Of a DNA stretch of 64,000 nucleotides, positions 53,356 through 64,000 are shown one piece after another (position 1 is the first letter of the stretch; every line of letters begins with the position of its first letter). Under the pieces are notes generated by a model. That model ran no database searches. It had not been told where the DNA came from and worked only from the letters and a program-made list of their open reading frames with translations. A program made the translations under genes and the position numbers. This DNA comes from Hyaloperonospora brassicae (taxonomy: Eukaryota; Oomycota; Peronosporomycetes; Peronosporales; Peronosporaceae): positions 1 to 64,000 of the forward strand of contig CANTFL010000323.1 in the NCBI GenBank assembly GCA_947650285.1, written 5' to 3'.

Positions 53356-54979
53356 CTAAGACCGGTTCGGACCATATGCGGCTTTTCCTCCCAAAGAAAC
53401 GATGGTGTTGTCGTGAAATTTAGTCGACACACGGGCGTAGAAACGGCGAGATGTCTCTCCAGGAGAATATGTGTGCTGGACAAAAAGTCGCTCCTTCTTG
53501 GTACGCTGCCAGGAACGTCGACACTCGGAAACGACACGTCGAAGAGTCCCAGGAGTAGTCGCTGAAGGGTCATCGAAGCTAGATTGACCGCCGCTCACGT
53601 AGGTTCTCGCTGGTGATACATTTGGTGAACGTGCCTCCAATAGCGCCGCGTCTAAGCGGGCATATAGACGACTCAGCCGCTGCCTATAACTTTTAGTCAG
53701 ACCTTGGCGGGCGTTTTTGGTCGTCGCCAAAAGAATCTTGCGGAGTTTGGTCTTCCACTCATCCCACCAGATGGCCAAACGGCGCGCTGTGAGATAGTCC
53801 GCCGTCGGAACGCAGGTGATTTTATCGACTTGAAGCTGTGCCAGTGCAACGGCCGCAAGAATTTCTTTGTCCGCCTTCTCGCGCGCACATCAAGGAACGG
53901 GATAGACCCGCCTAGGTTTACGTACGCGCACCACAGTACGTGGAGCCCCAATACGTATACTGATTCCATTATGATCAGTTGCTGGACCAGGCACCAACAT
54001 GTCGATGTCTCGAATCCAGTCAGCATGTAAAGAGCTCACATACCACCGATCTATGCGTGAACTAGCCGATTCACCTCCCGGCAACGTGTAGAAATAGATG
54101 TGAGCCGCGGCCTGAAAATCTGATATGACTCTGTCTTCTTCGGCTAGCTCCATTGCATCTTCAAGAACGTCGCTAAGCTGTGCCCGACCGAGAAGCCGTC
54201 TGAGCGCCATAGAATCATGTCTGCCCGGTGGCGAGACAAAAGTACGGTCGAGTAACGGAACCAAAGTGCAGTTGAAGTCTCCCCTAATAAACATAGGTCC
54301 TTCGTAATCCAGAAGCAGAAGTCGAAGCCGTTCAAAAAGCGCCTCACGTGAAGTCTTATCACTCGGAGCGTAAACGTTGACCACAAGAACGGGGTCGCCC
54401 ATGATGGCAATACGTACAGCCATCCAGTGCGGTGTCCAGTGACCCTCATTCCACGGATCCATTTTTGTAATTGAAGAGTACGGGTTCAATAAATAGCCAC
54501 GCCTCCTTGAGGGTGCTCGGACTCTGTCCATAGCGTGTACCCTGGATTGTTCACAAACCCCACGTAAAAATGTAGAGATGTTGCAGCGATGCCGACTCAC
54601 CCATACCGACCCGCGTTTCTTGTAGAAGGATTAGGTCAAGGGCTCCACGTGTTTCACGCTGACGAAAGTGACTGATCCATTCTGTGCAGCGTTCTGGGTG
54701 CTTGGGAAAACCTGCGACGTTCTGTGAATGTAGACCGATGCTGTTCTCGTGCGGACGCCGGGATGTCCTAATTAAAAGGCGACGACGACGTCGATGTAGT
54801 CTGTCGTTGTGACGTTGAGCTGGGGGATACCCAATACTGTTGATCGGACAGCCGCGCTCGGAAGGATCATGAGAGGAAATGCATGTAACCACACTCCTTG
54901 ACGAGTCGTCCTCTACCGCATCCGAGATGCCCTCAGTACTGAGGGTCCAGCAGTTGATTATCTTGGGCGATAAGGTCAA
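53356..54979 (-). pseudogene. LINE-2 APE-type endonuclease and linker
   Basis: The frame 54979-54551 contains His-Ser-Gln-Asn-Val-Ala-Gly-Phe and Leu-Ile-Leu-Leu-Gln-Glu-Thr-Arg-Val (the catalytic Asn and Glu blocks). After a frameshift near 54590, the frame 54600-53890 has Val-Val-Asn-Val-Tyr-Ala-Pro-Ser-Asp, Ile-Arg-Gly-Asp-Phe-Asn-Cys, Ser-Ser-Arg-Ile-Asp-Arg-Trp and Ala-Thr-Asp-His-Asn-Gly. All classical APE motifs including the final Asp-His are present. The frame 53778-53356 is the linker to RT, separated by another frame change. The enzyme nicks the target for primed reverse transcription. Confidence 0.82.
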
Positions 54980-55145
54980 TCGCTGGTTGCCAGTTGGCAG
55001 GTTTGCATATAATACTGTAGACGGCCGCGCGCAGCTCTCTTGAGAGGTGGTATAGCGCAGCCTTTGTCTGCGGCATTACCACGTCCGTCTCCTTCTCAAC
55101 GGGTGCAAGCTTGGGGAGAAGGACACACAGGACATTAAGAACTCC

Positions 55146-58100
55146 TCATTGATCCAAGTCGTCAAGCGTTCGGACGACCGTAGGACTCAACAATTCTGGC
55201 TGTAATTTGCTAAAGCGTCGCCATCTTTGGATATTGTCCGTCGTTTTCCATCGAATTGATCCAATTTGCGCATCCGCCGTCGCGGCCCACCCTGTGCACA
55301 GATCTCGGAGTTTTGCATCTGCGTGTGAGGTGTGTTGACGAATCACCGTCAGTTGAGTTTCGCTGTTAATTGCATGTCCAAAAGCTCGCAAAGTTTCTCC
55401 CGGCATCGATGCTAGATAAGCATCCGGGTACGGCAGACCACTGACCATATCTGCCAGGTCCAGCGCGCAAAAGTTGACCCACGCAGTTTGTCCCTTTGGA
55501 CCAACAGGCATAGTAGTCGGCAGGGCAGTCCGTACTTTGTGCTAGACGACCCATGCCCGAATCGCAGTTGTGTTTGCAGCCTGTTGTTTCCTGCTTTCCG
55601 GGACGGCGGCAGTCGCGAGTGCAGCAGATGCAGATTTCGGGACCTTGCGCACTCGAGTTGCACGCAATGTCTGATCGTGAGTATCCGGAATGCGAAATTG
55701 ATCCATCGTACCTCGTAACACGAGCTGGGTTTCCTGGTCTGCCCGGTATGGGACAGGACGCGACGGTAGCGAAGGAGGACCTTGTACTGGGGCTGCTTGT
55801 TGTCCGGAAGAGGCCTGGAGCACGTCTTCAATCGCTTTAGCTAGCTCCGCCGGTATGGGAACACTAGCGGCACATGGTGGTGGAGTTACCGCTCCTCCGA
55901 CCAGATCACCCATGTGCATAGTGTTTCCAAAAGTGGTCGTAACTTCGACCATTGTAACATCGGGATCCCAAGCGTGTTGCCCATCAAAATTCTGAGGGCA
56001 AGTAGAAGGCATTTCAGCCGATACAGAATCGAGAGGCTCCACGTCAGCGGGCCCCATTCGTGGAGGGGTCGCATTGGTGGAACTCGGTAGGCCACGTCTG
56101 TGGCGAACATATGACGACAACAAACGCTCAATGGTCGCGCGACTCTTCTTCCTGGTCCTTTCCGCCATCGCAGCAGGCAATTCGTGAGGCGGAGCCGCAA
56201 CATGCGGAACCTTAAGGTCGCTCTTAGGCGTCGGTTGCGGTGTAGTTTTTGTCAAACGTCGTGTCAATGTATTCAGAATGTTCGTTGCCTTCGTTGCTTC
56301 CGCCATAGCACGGGTAGCCGCTGCACCGGCGGTCCGATAATCGTATTCCATCCTTAGTAATCCGGCATTGTTTTCGGCGATAGAAGTTGGTTCCCCACCA
56401 GATGCTGTCTCACGAGCAATAGCCTCTTCAAGTGCATGAGCATGAGCCTCGAAGTAGCAGGCACGTTTGATGTCGGCAGCGCGCTTCGTCTCCGCAGCCG
56501 TCGAAGTAAGTTCCTCGACCGCGCGTTGGGCATCCTCTAAGCTTGACCGAGCCGCCTCAATTGCCCGCTCTTTCGAGGAGGTCGAAGCCAAAGATGAATT
56601 GGCACCGTAATTGTTGCTGGAGATGCCGCGGCAACCGGTTGATCTCCCCCTAACAGTGTCGCTAGTTCATGAACCGCCCTCGTGCGCTGGTCGTTGGACT
56701 TGGAAGAAATTGATGATGCTGGCTTAGGTTGCACCGCAGCCGATTTCCCTTCGTACGAACTTTTGCCTTTTGCGGGTGTAACGAGGTTTTGTCGGACTTG
56801 TCCGTGGTAGTTGGGCTGGGCTTGGTAGGAAGTGCCGAGACTGCTTGAACAGGCTTGATTGCTCCGGTAGCAGCAGTCGACGGCGGGTGGCGAGCCGACG
56901 GCACAGCAGGGCCCGGCGATGGCTCCGATTGGGTGGCCGTGGGGCGCGGGTCCCGCTTTTCCTTTCGCTCACCTAAATCAAACCAGCCAGAGGGTGACGG
57001 ACCAGCGGTGCTAGTAGCAGGAGCACCCGGTGTCGTTCCATCACCAGGTGGGGTAGATGCGGAGCTACCTCTTGGTAGCCTAGGCTGGTGAGGTACCTGT
57101 CGAACCTTGGTCAACAGGAAATTCATGTCTCCATCTGCCTTCAACTGCTCTGTCGTTGCCGCCAAAGTGTCAGCCAACCCAGTAACGTGGCGCAGTCGCT
57201 CTGCAACGGTGAGGTGGGTATGAGTCAACCTGCTAACGGGCTGAGGCGCCGGCGTCCTACCGGGAAATACGCGGTGGTGCTCAGCCTGATAGTTGCCCTT
57301 GCGCCCACCGCACTTGGTACTCGAGTGGTAAGGCGAATAGCATGTAAAACAGGGGACCCGTTGAAAGTGCCGAAAATGGTGGAGGGAGAGCTCCGTCCCG
57401 GAAGTCGCGATATGCGTAACCAGCTTGAGTTGTTCGGGACATGCCACTGTGTCGAAAGTCGCCACGAAAAAATTGGAATCATACGCGTCCGAGCCGTGCG
57501 AGCACCTACGACTCACCGAAGTTACCGCACAGGACACACTGGACTCCAAAATGGCTAGAAGTGTGCTCGCCGCCACTCCATTGACGAGGATCCGAATTTG
57601 ATAGTGTAACATGTGACGGCCAGTTGATATTGCCGGGATTGAGGAAGCCGTAATGTCTTTTTGATCCAGAATAGCGGGACACAAAAGTTGAAGGCGCTTC
57701 CCGCGAAACAGAACTGACTTGTCATGCCAATTCGTAGCAGCCGCTTGATCGGGAAGAATGAAAGTCAATTGTCTCGTATCGGCGTCGTAACTAGTCCGCT
57801 TGGCCCCTTTGACCAGTTCCCGGCTCAAGACATCCGGATCTGTTTCCCCCTCGCTGCCCTTTAAAAGTTGGAGAAGTAGGGTCTTCTTAGCGATGTACTT
57901 GGGCATGCGTAGATACGGAGGCACAATCGCAATAATTTTCCCTTCCAGGTATGCTTCGAAAAAGTCGAGCATCGCAACCCGTGTAGCCCGCGGATACGTA
58001 CACACCGAAAACCCTGGTGGCGACGACGGAACGAGACCACCCATCATCCAGGCTGCCAGCGCGTCTTCTTCGAGCGGTATCATCGGGCGCAGATCGTCGT

Positions 58101-58714
58101 CCGCTTTTTTTCCACGCCCTCGTGGCTGTACGAATCAACACACCACTGCGATCGTGAAAAGATCCGTTACCCCTGTCCGAGGCGGCGCTTCCACGTGGCT
58201 TGGGCGTAAGTCCAGGTGCGGACTCCATGAGCTCGTCGACACAAGGCAGATGCCCGCCAGACGCAAAGCCGAAGTCACCCATAGGTGCGCACCGTGCCGA
58301 CAAGCACTCGACAGCGCCCTTTGGTGCGCCCTTACTTGACGAGCATTGACCGTCACCGTTAGGTGCGCTTTTGCTCAGCGAGCAGACGCCGTCTCCATCG
58401 TCGCAATGCTCGTAGATGCTACCGAGGGTACTTGGAGAATGGACACCCTCGACGTAGCTATTAGGTACGCCGGGGCCGGTCACCGCAGCCGCGTACGAAC
58501 TCCGACCAGCCGTACCCTTAAGTAAGGGGATTGGGTCGCCTGTGGTCTTGGATCGCACGGGTCCGTCCTCTCCGCCACCGGCGACTGAATCAAGTTCTAC
58601 GGAACGACCCGGTTCGTGTGCCTCTTGCACACGCGTACCGGACGTCCCGACCGGGAGTAATAACCCGACCTGCATCCCTCTGCCTGCCGCAGAGCTCATT
58701 ATATGTTGGCACAC
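55146..58714 (-). pseudogene. LINE-2 ORF1 (gag-like)
   Basis: ATG 58712-58714 begins a Gly/Ser/Pro-rich region; after a frameshift near 58090 (at a T run) the frame 58083-56662 carries a central domain (Leu-Asp-Phe-Phe-Glu-Ala-Tyr-Leu-Glu-Gly-Lys-Ile) and one CCHC-like finger Cys-Phe-Thr-Cys-Tyr-Ser-Pro-Tyr-His-Ser-Ser-Thr-Lys-Cys, then a Pro/Thr-rich tail. The frame 56591-55542 is Ala/Glu-rich with long helix (Ala-Arg-Ser-Ser-Leu-Glu-Asp-Ala-Gln-Arg-Ala-Val-Glu-Glu-Leu), and 55511-55146 a C-terminal domain. Breaks: about 58090, 56600-56660 and 55540. No OTU-like motif was found, unlike LINE-1. Confidence 0.72.
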
Positions 58715-58857
58715 TCCCTTGTGCCACGCTGTTTGTTTGCGTACTTAAGCGCAAATCTGGAAGTGTCCGATGTATATATAGCCGACGACAGTTAAGCGGG
58801 AATTGAAGGTCCAGGCGTCGTCGACAACGGTTGGACAGACGAAGAAATTGGACTCTA

Positions 58858-60308
58858 CTAGTGGGACAACTGGAATGTAGCAACCGGAATTGACGGCACA
58901 CTCCACGTAACTTCAGTGGATATTTCACCACACGACGAAGATGTAGGCGGTGAAGACGGCAAGTACATGATGCGCGAGCCGATCGACGGCGACGAGGGTG
59001 AGAGTGGCAATAGGTATTCGATTGGAATGGGATCCATCAACGCAGGACGAGCTTCGCTGGGCAAAACACCACTCGACGACGCAACGGCCGAGTATATCCG
59101 AAGCGATAGTAGGTAAGAACCCGCCACCGATCCGATTGAGATGACGTCGGGAAATCGCTGAGCAAGAAGACGACACAAGTGATAATTTAGATCAAGTTCA
59201 CGCGGACTCATACCCGGAGCTTCGATGCCGGTGATAGCCGCAGCATCCAGATTTGGATCAAGGGTCCATGGAAAACGATGATACCGGAGCCTTTTCCGCA
59301 AGCCGTCAATTACACGACGCTGGTCTTCAATGAGGCTTAGAGCAGAGCGCAAAGCGTGGTCACCGCCATTACACATGACCATGGTAGCTTCTTGCAACTG
59401 ACGGTAATACGCCGTCGCGACTCCGTGGATAGCAGCTTGTTGGGATCGAGACTCGGCGAGTCGACCAGTAAGACGATTGATTTCCAGCTCCCGCGCTTGT
59501 ATTTCCAGTTGCAAGCTAGAAATGATCTTTTCCGCTGACTTAACTCTTTCAGCGCGCTGGGCAGACACACAAAAGGCTTCCGTCTCATAATTAAAGACTC
59601 GATGACGCCGGTGGTCCGCAACGAAGACGCTTCCCAAGTAGCAGATTCCACCAGGGCAGTATTCGGTTGATCACGCAAATCAACGCACTCGGCGATCGCG
59701 GCTTCCATACGTCGACGGTGTGCTACGCTGCTCCGCTCTGACTGCGCAAGTGCTACGCATAGCCGAGCTACCGAGTCCGTTTGGTCAAAAGGCGCAACAG
59801 CATCTCCACCGGCGAGGACGACCAAGTCAGCGAGCGACGTAACCTGATGGATGGATTGACGCATAGATTCATCGTGCAGAGGCCGTGGCGTCTCCAATAG
59901 TGTAGCAACAATCCGCACCAGGTCTGCCTCACGCTGCTGGGCTTCGTAGTCCATACGTCTCATTGTCCGACGGCGATCAGCAACAATTGTCGAGCTCTCA
60001 ACGCCAACGTACGAAACATCACCAAGGCGACTTCTTGAAGATGAAGACTCTTGCGAAAAAGAACCTAAGGGCGGCGGCACCGTCCCGGACGCTTCAGGCT
60101 GCGGAGAAATTTGATGACCAGGCTGCAATAGTTGCAAGTTCACCGCAGCTTCGAGTCGATCAGACTGGCTCGATAAAACAACGACAACTGGTGGGACGTT
60201 GACAGCTCCAAGAAGCGAATCTATGAGAGGACTAGTGTTCCTCGGACCGACAGCACTATCGGCCAAGTTTGTGTAAAACGAAGAGAGCATGAGAACACCG
60301 CGGATCAT
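58858..60308 (-). pseudogene. Unknown coiled-coil protein, one frameshift
   Basis: ATG 60306-60308 opens a frame to 59337, and the frame 59637-58858 continues it after a frameshift at about 59590-59640. Together about 480 residues: a Ser/Pro-rich N-terminus, then Arg/Glu/Leu-rich heptads (Arg-Arg-Thr-Met-Arg-Arg-Met-Asp-Tyr-Glu-Ala-Gln-Gln-Arg-Glu-Ala-Asp-Leu) and in the second frame Glu-Lys-Ile-Ile-Ser-Ser-Leu-Gln-Leu-Glu-Ile, predicted coiled coil, ending in a Ser/Pro-rich tail. It is on the LINE-2 strand, 144 bp before LINE-2 ORF1. It could be an extra LINE ORF or a host gene. CCACTTC (60330-60324 region) fits the Inr pattern weakly. Confidence 0.5.
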
Positions 60309-60709
60309 AGAGAGTTAGGATGGAAGTGGACGTGGTTAAAAAGACAACAACACCCACCAACACAAGCGGCAAAATTGACTGGACCAGACGACGTATCCGG
60401 TGACAGATTCTGAACAGAACGATGCATTGCAGAAGGGAAAGACGCCAATTCTGCTACGGGCGAGAGAGAAAGCATGACGAGGAGCTGCGTTCCATGGGTC
60501 GACGAAAGAGAGGAGAGCAGGCTTAAGCAGGACGATTCGTGGAGAGACAAAGAAACTGGTCGAGACAATTGCCGTTTAGGTTCGTATCACGACCGAGAAG
60601 TTATGGTTTAGGGAATTTCCGAACGTGGTATTCCCTACGCTTGACTTGATTACCGGTCGAGTTAACCCGACGAGAGAAGCCGGAGCGCGTCAAAGTCCTT
60701 CAATCATGG

Positions 60710-60949
60710 CTCGACGAGAGAATACTCGACGAAAAAAGACTCGACGAAAAAAAACTGGACGAGTCAGGACTCGACGAGAGAAGATGCGACGAGAGAATAC
60801 TCGATGAGAGAAGGCTCGACAAGAGAAGACTTGACGAGTAAAGACTCGACGAGTCAAGATTCGACGAGTGAAGACTCGACGATAAAAAACTCGACGAATT
60901 AAGACTCGACGAGTGGAGACTCGACGATTGAAGACTCGACACGAGATGA
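60710..60949. repeat. 15-bp satellite, sixteen imperfect units
   Basis: Units of 15 bp with the core CTCGACGAG, for example CTCGACGAGAGAATA at 60710 and CTCGACGAGTCAAGA further on, tandem to 60949. The length is 5 codons, so several frames stay open on both strands (a Thr-Arg-Arg-Glu/Lys-rich plus frame and a Ser-Ser-Ser-Leu-rich minus frame). These frames are not genes. Confidence 0.88.
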
Positions 60950-61279
60950 TTAGAGAATGACATGAGGAATGATCCAAAGCACTAGGTATTAGTATAGGAT
61001 GATGAGGGGGGGGGTGAGTGGGATGCAGGAGAACCACTAAAGAGCCCCTTTGCGGTCAGTAAGAGAAAATTCGATAATCAATACAGCGTATAATTTTTTT
61101 TAAGTCCAGGACACTCGCACACTTAAGGTAAGTGCCTGCGTGGGCTATATCATACCTGCCATCGAACCTTGAGAGGCATGATTTGTAGATGTATCGACTG
61201 GTAGCACCTAGGGTGAAGGAAGGACCGGGTTGGGCAGCGCTCGCTACTAGAGAACGAAGGATTCTCGTCGTCGACGAGA

Positions 61280-61407
61280 CGGTGAACCTCAGCAAAGGGA
61301 CCGTTTTGACTCTCCTCAAGTGACAAGCCGGGGAGCCTCAAGCGAAGGCCCCGTTTTTTAAAGACTTGACGGAGTGACGATCCGGTGGGCCTCAGACGAG
61401 GGCACCG
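61280..61407. repeat. Three imperfect repeats, each able to form the same hairpin
   Basis: Hairpin copies at 61280-61303, 61329-61353 and 61383-61407, spaced 49 and 54 bp. Stems read CGGTGAA...GGACCG, CGGGG...CCCCG and CGGTG...CACCG, around a conserved CCTCA and AGG loop. Stem bases change together between copies 2 and 3. See findings. Confidence 0.6.
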
Positions 61408-61469
61408 AAACTCTTTTAGTCGGACGTACACTGCGTCCGGTGACCTGTCAAAACGCGTAAGCATCGGCT

Positions 61470-62260
61470 TCCATCCTTTGGTGTAAAGTCACAGCAAGAG
61501 ACAGGTTTCGAGGCTGCTAAGCTCGGGCAGGCTTCCGGAGGGATTGGTGGTAAGGAATCGGTTAGGCGAGAGCCACAATTTTACCCCGAGGGGCGAACCG
61601 CGAGGTGATATCCCAAACGTACCAGCCCTTTACGCCGACTAAGCTCGCCGATTGTTGTGTTTGTACATTAAGGCTGTCACACTACATAATTAACCAGCTA
61701 CTATACCACAGAAGCTTATCTTGGTCCGATTAATTTCTTAACGCTGCACGCAGAACCCTCTCAAAGCTATACATTTGGACGTCCGACGGCATACGTGACA
61801 CAGTTCACGCAGGGAATGTCGATAGAACACACTCATCCCTTAAACATACATCTTTGCACTACATATTGATGCATGTCTTTCCCATATTGCGATACCGTTT
61901 TGTGTAGCGCTTTGACCTCCCCTTCTACATCCTTGGTGTTTTCGTTTGCGAAAAACTCTGCAAATCTAGTACCACTGTTTGAAGAGTGAGTGGTCTCCTT
62001 GGTCTTCCTTTGTAGACGTAATATCTGTCAAGTAAATTTTTATGGAGCTCAATATTCAGACGAAAAATCGACAGTCCATAATTGCCTGAATAGGATTATT
62101 GAAAATTAGTCACGGTCATAATTGTGGAGGCTAACCGCGCCGGATTAATGTTCTATACGGGTTATATCCCAGGTATAATAATATCCAGGGCCGAATTCTT
62201 CGAGGCTACTTTCGCTAAAAGCCGTATATGTCGCGCAAAGTAGACAAGGAGAAGAGAAGG
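61470..62260. other. No recognised gene
   Basis: Only short frames; AT-richer to the right. Nothing further seen. Confidence 0.5.
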
Positions 62261-62261
62261 T

Positions 62262-62410
62262 TTGAGGTATATTCGGGTACACGTACGACCCTCTATATTC
62301 GGCTTCGTTAACCACACTCCGGCGATGTGATATCGTACCGCCCCTGCGTGGGTATCGATCCTCGTACCCCCGGTCCCGATATCAGTACCTTATCACTCAG
62401 CCACCGGGTT
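62262..62410 (-). mobile_element. tRNA-headed SINE with a tail like LINE-2
   Basis: Minus strand: TGGCTGAGTGATAAGG (62403-62388) fits the A box TRGCNNAGTGG, and GGATCGATACC (62361-62351) fits the B box GGTTCGANTCC with mismatches, at tRNA-like spacing. The acceptor stem does not pair, so this is not a working tRNA. After a short body the 3' tail (62300-62262) matches the LINE-2 3' end (about 49590-49552) at 31 of 39 positions. This head/tail design is the standard SINE plus partner-LINE form. Confidence 0.5.
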
Positions 62411-64000
62411 CGGCATATTAGCCAAGGATGTGATTGTGGGGATGGATTCCGCCGGTACTTGAAACATTCCTACACCACAACTGCCTCAGTCGCGATACAA
62501 AACGAATAGGCGATTGCCTCAGCAATAAACTCACACATATCGTTCGACCATTATTCTTCTCGTCTACTGTTCCTCTTTAGCCTCTATTCTTGCCATAGGT
62601 ATATCTTGGCGACACATCTTTGCCCATAGAATCTCGTCGACTTTTGAGGAACTTCCTGGTTTTACTTAAGGTACATACAGTTTGTCTAATCACCCTTTCG
62701 TTGTGTTTTTAGCGCATCACGGCACGATTGATATCGCCGAATAAATACCGTCCACGACTCTCAGACGTGCTCGAGGCGTCACTACTTACGCGGTCCCCTA
62801 TCTGACGGTTTTTGCCAGAGACCCGTTGCCTCGTCTCTCAAATAAGTTGTTGCCTGTCTGCGTTACATTGATATCGTGTTATCTTTAAATGTAGTCAATG
62901 TAGAGTTTTTCTCCCATGATTCGCTTCAAACGCATCATGCGGGTTTGAACATGTAACCTTCGATTCCACCCAGCCTAAAACTCTTCAACGAGAGAAAATT
63001 TGTCCGTTGCAGTCTTTTTGTAGATCTAATGTGCACGCTCTAAATCATTTTCCAGAGGCTCTCTCTTTCGTTTTCGAGAAGTCGAGCCGTCGACCCCCAC
63101 GTGATACGTAAGCCAAAACGTTTGGTGTGGTACCCCATGCCCGACAAACGTCACTAGGAACTTCCGCAGGTCCCGGTTGGTACTGGTCTGCATATATAAT
63201 CATTCATCAAGAATGCCTCTTCTTCGACGTTTCCTCGCATTTAACGTGTGATCCAACATTATCTAGCAACAGCCTTCAATGATATCAAAAGCAATTGTTC
63301 TCCTCGAGCGCGTCCTCCAACTTGGCCGTCGGACGTTCCCTTCGGTCCAGCACCGTTTCAGATCGTATAGACGATCAAGTAGCACCATCAACCACTTCTC
63401 CCCGGTAACGCTGCTCGAACGCAATTATTCGATTTGTTTTCCACTCGAAATGGTCCATGCGATCGATGTGTCAGTTTTCTCGTCATCTCAGATCTAACGC
63501 AATCCATAAACAACCACACTAGGTCTTTTGCTTCGATAAGTGTCCGGTTGCGTCATACGAACTTTAGTCGGCTTCTCTCTACCCATTTTTGTTGATGAAT
63601 ACCCTCTGCTTAGTTCAATTGCTGACGATGACTTCTTGTCTTATTTGTTGTAGCCACTCGGCTTACCTTTCGTTTTATCGTGCTCGTCGTGCCATTAACT
63701 TCGTCTAGTAGTCTGTCTCCAGCATAATAGTAGCCTCTCACTGTTAGCTAGCTTCGAGACTTCATTCATATGGTTTCGATGAGTCAACCGCTACCTTGTT
63801 TTACTAGAGACGCCTAATTGACTCTTTACGGACCTTTACCTTGGAGTGAGAATATAGCTCTTGTACCAGATAAAAGCAGAAAGGCTTCTCATTTGTCTTC
63901 GGAATATCTCGCGTTGTCAATAGTTTGGACTACATTTCCCGTGATTGCATCCCACTCAGCCTGCATCGTGCATAATCGTACACTTGGACCATCTATATCA
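62411..64000. other. No recognised gene
   Basis: Short frames only, mixed composition. No repeats or RNA genes seen. Confidence 0.5.

Larger units (their letters stand above)
49540..58800 (-). mobile_element. LINE-2: non-LTR retrotransposon with ORF1, endonuclease, RT and RNase H
   Basis: Minus-strand order: ORF1 (58714 to about 55146), APE-type endonuclease (54979-53890), RT (53340-51023), RNase H (50671-49631), then a short 3'-UTR ending TATCATCATCATA at about 49541, a short tandem repeat as found at LINE 3' ends. RT and RNase H are open over long stretches, so this copy is younger than LINE-1. The 5' end is unresolved; a coiled-coil ORF further upstream (60308-58858) may or may not belong. 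Confidence 0.82.

Noticed and set aside
60690..61037. Minus-strand Ser/Leu- and Arg/Val-rich frames
   Set aside because: Entirely encoded by the 15-bp satellite.

Overview
This looks like nuclear DNA of an oomycete, most likely a Peronosporales species (Phytophthora or downy-mildew type). Two elicitin-like secreted proteins sit at the left end. The two elicitin genes have start-site sequences resembling the oomycete Inr/FPR core promoter. The transposons are of types common in these genomes: chromodomain Gypsy, Copia, hAT, and LINEs carrying a gag-like ORF1. No species can be named from sequence alone.

Only about 10% of the window is host coding sequence. Positions 1-3014 hold a partial membrane-protein ORF and a divergent pair of elicitin-like GPI-anchored proteins. 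Positions 30403-33265 hold a two-module type II membrane glycosyltransferase-like gene with one frameshift in a run of 11 C. Between and beyond these lie nested transposons. A hAT element (3864-7054, 8-bp target duplication) abuts and probably interrupts an old LINE (LINE-1, 7055 to about 27900). LINE-1 is split first by a minus-strand Copia element (12305-17172, TSD TTGTT, LTRs about 8% diverged) and then by a minus-strand chromodomain Gypsy element (Gypsy-1, 18774-26764, TSD CTGCT, LTRs 3 differences in 391 bp). The LTR divergences give an order: LINE, then Copia, then Gypsy-1.

Positions about 37700-47300 hold a heavily decayed plus-strand Gypsy (Gypsy-3), split by a better-preserved Gypsy pol that lacks its 5' half (Gypsy-2, about 42850-45991). 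Positions about 49540-58714 hold a minus-strand LINE (LINE-2) with ORF1, endonuclease, RT and RNase H. Upstream of it lie a coiled-coil ORF, a 15-bp satellite, a set of three hairpin repeats and a tRNA-headed SINE whose tail matches the 3' end of LINE-2.

The most unusual object is Gypsy-1. Its LTRs, gag, pol and 3' region are tiled with short perfect inverted repeats (arms 9-14 bp, spacers 0-8 nt) far above chance expectation, and the neighbouring Copia, LINE and Gypsy-2 elements do not show this by eye. Gypsy-1 also has a canonical -1 frameshift site between gag and pol, and a 532-codon antisense reading frame that overlaps the linker and chromodomain end of pol. A relic LTR at about 34090-34200 starts with nearly the same bases as the Gypsy-1 LTR and keeps a similar nested fold with different stem sequences.
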